A stretch of 64,000 nt of DNA from Pagrus major (lineage: Eukaryota > Chordata > Actinopteri > Spariformes > Sparidae): contig NC_133224.1 of NCBI RefSeq assembly GCF_040436345.1, forward strand, positions 14,764,703 to 14,828,702, given 5' to 3'. Made by a program: the position numbers and the translations under genes. Under the pieces are notes generated by a model that ran no database searches, was not told the origin of the DNA, and saw only the letters and a program-made list of their open reading frames with translations. Below are positions 59,939 to 64,000 of the stretch, in pieces. Each line of letters starts with the position of its first letter. Positions within the stretch are counted from its first letter, which is position 1.

Positions 59939-62004
59939 TGTAAATTCAAGATGGCCACCAAAGACTACAGATAAAACCAGAGTTCTCCTACACACTGGCA
60001 CCTCAATGCTAACACAATAGTACAAACAATATTAGCTCATATGAAGCAAAAGCATCTTCAACAAAAGTCACAGTTCACACATTTTCTGCCTGTCCACGAG
60101 CCTCGTCACAGCTTGCTTTTTCCACAAGTGCTGAGGTTTCCTCTTTTTCAGACAGCTCACCACTGAAGAGGATCTTCTCAGATGAAAACAGAGAGACACA
60201 CTGTGCATTTTAAACTGACTGCTGTGGAACTGATTTAACTGGCATCAGTTTCATACTACATCAAATGTGGTGGTGTTACATTCCCTGAAGTCTAAGCATT
60301 ACAGGGCCAAAGTTTGATCTAAGTTTTCTTTTTAACTTTATTTAACACCTCTTCTCATTACAATTATTTCATACATCACCACTGTGGAAAACCAAGCTTC
60401 TTCAAGCTTCCTTCATTAGGCATTATCATTAAAGGCTAGTGGAAAAAACCAAATCTATTCTTTTTTGTCTTCTCAATATTAGGCTATTTACACTATAAAA
60501 AGTCACAGGTTGTAAGTAGACAGAAATGTTTAGACGCCTTATTGTTCCCCATTGTAAAAAGATCCAAATCTGAATAAGGCAACTTTGTACATTAGGATAG
60601 ACAACATGAGGAGGGTGGAGCAGCATGTAGCAATTAACGATAAACTGCAACTGTCACATGACGAAATAGTAGTTACTTGCAGTAACTCTAGTTCTATGAA
60701 TATGTACCTTGCCTATTATAGGGCAATACATGCAAAAAGTGGGTCAAAATCTAATTAAACCTGTTGGGAAACTTCATGACCCCTGATCATAATTGTAACA
60801 AATACATTGTTAAATACACTAAATTATTATATCCATCACTGGTTGTGACCTCATCATGATAATATAGTAAACAGTAAATGTAATAAATTAAATTAAAATG
60901 TCACATTTTATAGGAATAAGAGAAATTCATATTGTTTGTCAACATCATTGAGACATGATGTAGCTTCAGTTCTATGAGCACATGCTTTGCCCTTCATTTA
61001 ACATGTTACCTTCCTTATAATGAAGCATTTACTGGCTACAGTGATCATGAATGATTATCATTATTCAGTTCTGACCATTTATGCTTTTATCACCACACTT
61101 CACACATGAATACATAATCAGTTGCTACAAGGCTTTAAAAAGAAATGTGTGGAATATTGTTAAATGTCACTCTCTACACATCTGTGGAGAGCAATGACAG
61201 AACATGGATTTGTTCAGTGGTGTTCCAGTTTACATTTGATTTCCATCATTGTGCATTAACAATCGTAACATCTATGATTTCCAACAAATAATCAGTTATG
61301 TGCCAAAAGGGGGAAACAGAACTGCTACACTCTATTCTAAGTTAGGGACTGAGATAGAGTGAGACTTTGATTCATGTAAAAAAGGGGTAAAAAACACAGG
61401 GAATGTCTCAAAGCACTCATTTTTTCACTTGAAGTTCTGCTCCAGAAAGAAATCCCAAATTCTCTGTATAGAGCAATGAGCAATCTATAGCAATCTAGAG
61501 CAATCTTTGCCATTTTGCTACAAGTCACTGCCTCATCAATCAATCAGTGAACTAATCCATCTGACATCAAGCTGACTGACTTCCTGTGAACTCAAAGCAG
61601 TTTGACACACACCCATAGATGCCCAGGAGTTCTTTTTTGCAACATATATTACAGTTAACTGCTTTTTGTATATTTTTCCAGTATTCCAACATCACTGTGT
61701 GTCTGGAGGTGCTACAACTAAGACCCCAGCTCACTACAGAGTATTAGCAGGCTACATGCTGAAGGCTGGATAACTGTGAACCAACATTGTTAGTGGTGTT
61801 CAAAGAGTAAACAATAAATTACAATATACACATACATTTGGCAAGGTTCGATATGCTGTCGATCATGTTTACAGCAGAGAATTAAAGAAATCTGTGTTCA
61901 CATTCAGCATAAAAGGACTACAAATCCCAACCCCTGCAGCACAGAGCTGCAGGATCAACAAAGACATGCTACACAATAGACAGTCTATCCTGTAGCATGG
62001 CTGT

Positions 62005-62011
62005 GTGGTGT

Positions 62012-62048
<37 letters not shown>

Positions 62049-62082
62049 TGCCCATATGTGTGTGCATATGTGTGTGTGTGTT
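62005..62082. repeat. (TG)n tract next to the minus-strand stop codon
   Basis: TG/CA-rich run interrupted by ACGAGTGCCCATA, ending directly at the TAA of the candidate cd99l2 exon. Confidence 0.85.
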
Positions 62083-62142
62083 ACACAGCATTCTCTTCGG
62101 TGGGAGGTTCAGCATTGGGTGGCTCCAGGAGAGTTTGTTGGA
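62081..62142 (-). CDS. cd99l2: probable terminal exon of a CD99L2-like gene (partial)
   Basis: On the minus strand a strong acceptor (TTTTGCCTCTACAG, abutting 62142) opens an exon that starts mid-codon, encodes QQTLLEPPNAEPPTEENAV and stops at TAA 62081-62083. The acidic Pro-rich end resembles the tail of human CD99L2 (TQSAEPPPPPEP). In human Xq28, CD99L2 follows MTMR1 in the opposite orientation, exactly as here. The match is short, and no upstream exon was recognised between 62160 and 64000, so the name rests mainly on synteny. CD99L2 is a membrane adhesion protein. Confidence 0.4.
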
Positions 62143-62383
62143 CTGTAGAGGCAAAACAAAACAAAGAACATCCGGTGGTTCATACACTTAACACAGCATC
62201 AGGGGGCGTGGGGGAAGGGCAACGTTTTCATTTCAATCTTTTTTATCTATAATCCACATTTCTGTAAATGTGTCAGTGTTAGCAACTGGCTATTTTTCAA
62301 TAGTAGTCCTTTGATCCAATTATGAACATTGGATCTGATAATAGTATTGTTTATACTATATACTGTACATACATGAACATATT

Positions 62384-62638
62384 GGGGCAGCTATAACTCA
62401 GGAGGTAGAGCGGGTCGTCTAATAATCGGAACGTCACTGGCTCGAATCCCCGACCCCCCCAGCTGAACGTTGAAGTGTCCTTGAGCAAGATACTGAACCC
62501 CAAATTACTCCTGATGAGCAGGTGACACCTTGCATGGCAGCCTCTGCCATCAGTGTGTGTGAATGTGACAAGTGTTGTAAAGCACTTTGAGTGTTTAGTA
62601 GACTGGAAAAGTGCTGTAGAAATGGAAATCCATTCCAT
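62384..62638 (+). mobile_element. tRNA-derived SINE
   Basis: An A-box-like TAACTCAGGAGGTAGAGCGG and a B-box-like GGCTCGAATCC lie about 30 bp apart, as in tRNA promoters. They are followed by the usual fish SINE body (GAAGTGTCCTTGAGCAAGA, CTGAACCCCAAATTACTCC) and a tail AAAAGTGCTGTAGAAATGG. Not an intact tRNA gene. Confidence 0.85.
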
Positions 62639-62767
62639 ATACGTTTAATTTACTTTATTTGATACTTGATTAAGGGACTTAGGACTTTTACTCAATTACT
62701 ATTTGTATGGATGGCTTTCACTTTTACCAGCGTGCTATTTAACCCGATATTTAACCCGAGTTTTGCT

Positions 62768-62917
62768 ACAACCATTCACACAACCACTCACACACCGATG
62801 GATCAGTCATTGGGAGCAATTTGGGGGTTTGGCCCATGGTCACTGTCACTGCGATGTGCAGCCGGGGATCTGCCTTCTGATTAGTGGATGACCCACTCTA
62901 CCTCCTGAGCCACAGGA
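62768..62917 (-). mobile_element. truncated tRNA-derived SINE, inverted copy
   Basis: On the minus strand, TGGCTCAGGAGGTAGAGTGG is followed by ATCAGAAGGCAGATCCCCGG and then CCCCCAAATTGCTCCCAATG. It is a shorter copy of the same SINE type as 62384-62638, in the opposite orientation. Confidence 0.75.
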
Positions 62918-64000
62918 AAATTTGGCCAAGCGCAAGTATCTGTCCCTGACTGACTGATTGAGTGACTGATGAACTTACACCATTAATCACTTGAGTCTTG
63001 GATATTCCCCATTGGCCATTGCTCTTTCAAAATGAATAGATGTGACAGTTAGTTATTTACTATAACTCTATGAGTATAGGCTTGTAGGGGTTCATCCCTT
63101 TTTCCTGCCAGACTTAAGATTTTTAGTCTATACCCTCTCACTACATGGGACCCACCTCAGTCTCACCTTGTGTATAAACTGAGCTGAAGCCATAAACAGA
63201 TTTATCTCCAGCTAGCTAAAAGGTAACTTCTGTATTTTTCAAACTGAACCCTATTTTCCCATGTTTTTTTGTTGAAGGGAGTAATGGGGATGGCAGTTTT
63301 TGAAGTTAGTCCAGTACTGAATGCTGCAGCCAGCAGCTGTGAAGGGGCTGCAACATAACCCCTGCAGAGTGTTTGTGCACCACCAAAGTACTGTGCGTCC
63401 ACAGAGTACTGAGTACTGGCTCAGATTATTTTTCTAAGTGTCTGATAACATTAAAGAAAGGACCCAAATGAGAGAGACCTTTTTGTTAAAGAACAAAATC
63501 CTTTTTGGTTAACCAGAAACAGCCACTCACCAGACTCTGTTTGCAGAAACAGTCATTTATTGGCATAAAGAACACTTTCATCCAACCAAACGTGTGGAAC
63601 AGTGGAAAGATGAAGATGGTTCTGGTGAGTTTTATTTTGTTTTTCTGTCAAATGTCAACCCTAATACTCTATAATGAAGTATGTTTTAGGATGATACAGT
63701 TATTCTGCTAATGAATCTGGTGGCTTTGGGGAGAGCAATAGGTGATGTCTCTGGTTAAACAAAAAGGAACTTACTCTTTGACAGATACTTAGAAAAACAA
63801 TCTGAGCCTGTCGGTGGCAAAAACAAGAACTTTAAGTGGACACACTTTAACGGTGCACAACTGCATTAAACACTGCAGCCCACTTTGTGGCGGGCCGCTG
63901 TAGTGCTCGTCACTGGACCAATTTCAAAAATTGTTAGTCACTTAGACACAAAAACATGGGAAAATAGGACCCGGCTGAAAAACATCTAAGTACAATGCAG
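62918..64000. other. window end: no gene recognised
   Basis: This may be intron of the minus-strand gene ending at 62081. I searched for an upstream minus-strand exon and found donor-like sites (near 62980, 63170, 63530) but no frame that resembles CD99L2. Confidence 0.3.

Noticed and set aside
62384..62460. A tRNA gene
   Set aside because: A and B boxes are present, but the cloverleaf is degraded and the sequence continues into a typical SINE body, so it is a SINE head.

Overview
This window is teleost fish nuclear DNA. Coding sequence is split into short exons with GT-AG introns, the spacers hold fish-type repeats (Tc1-like and hAT-like DNA elements, a tRNA-derived SINE, decayed LINE reverse transcriptase), and microsatellites and minisatellites are abundant. 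The species cannot be named from the sequence. No viral, bacterial, CRISPR or rRNA sequence was recognised.

Two complete myotubularin-family phosphoinositide 3-phosphatase genes lie head to tail on the plus strand. The first (promoter and noncoding exon near 1-149, coding 5859-22013) is mtm1: 15 coding exons that I assembled join in frame into 606 residues. The second (coding 34225-51719) is mtmr1: 17 coding exons, 656 residues. Both carry PH-GRAM, the phosphatase domain with the HCSDGWDR signature, a C-terminal coiled coil and a PDZ-ligand-like tail. Almost all splice junctions are at homologous places. At the right end a probable terminal exon of a minus-strand gene (62081-62142) fits cd99l2, so the order mtm1 > mtmr1 > < cd99l2 matches human Xq28.

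Layout: 1-22013 mtm1, with large introns holding transposon remnants; 22014 to about 24350, probable mtm1 3' UTR; 24.4-31.3 kb, intergenic DNA with a 113-bp mini-element, a 760-bp hAT-like element and a dead Tc1-like transposon; 31336-33930, a 2.6-kb satellite of 11-bp modules reaching the mtmr1 promoter; 34.0-34.33 kb, mtmr1 exon 1; 34921-35851, a 29-bp minisatellite in intron 1; 37.8-51.7 kb, the rest of mtmr1; 51.7-54.4 kb, probable mtmr1 3' UTR; 54.4-62.08 kb, probable 3' UTR of the converging minus-strand gene; 62.1-64 kb, SINEs and otherwise unrecognised DNA.

Both enzymes are expected to remove the 3-phosphate of PI3P and PI(3,5)P2 on endosomal or plasma membranes. The most interesting signal is a 109-bp block, including the active-site codons and 4 bp of intron, that is 106/109 identical between the two paralogues, while the flanking coding sequence is only about 57-76% identical. 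This looks like ectopic gene conversion. Other points are a GC-AG intron, a candidate in-frame microexon, a pyrimidine pentanucleotide array that serves as the 3' splice-site tract of mtm1 exon 14, two satellites bracketing mtmr1 exon 1, and several near-perfect hairpins.
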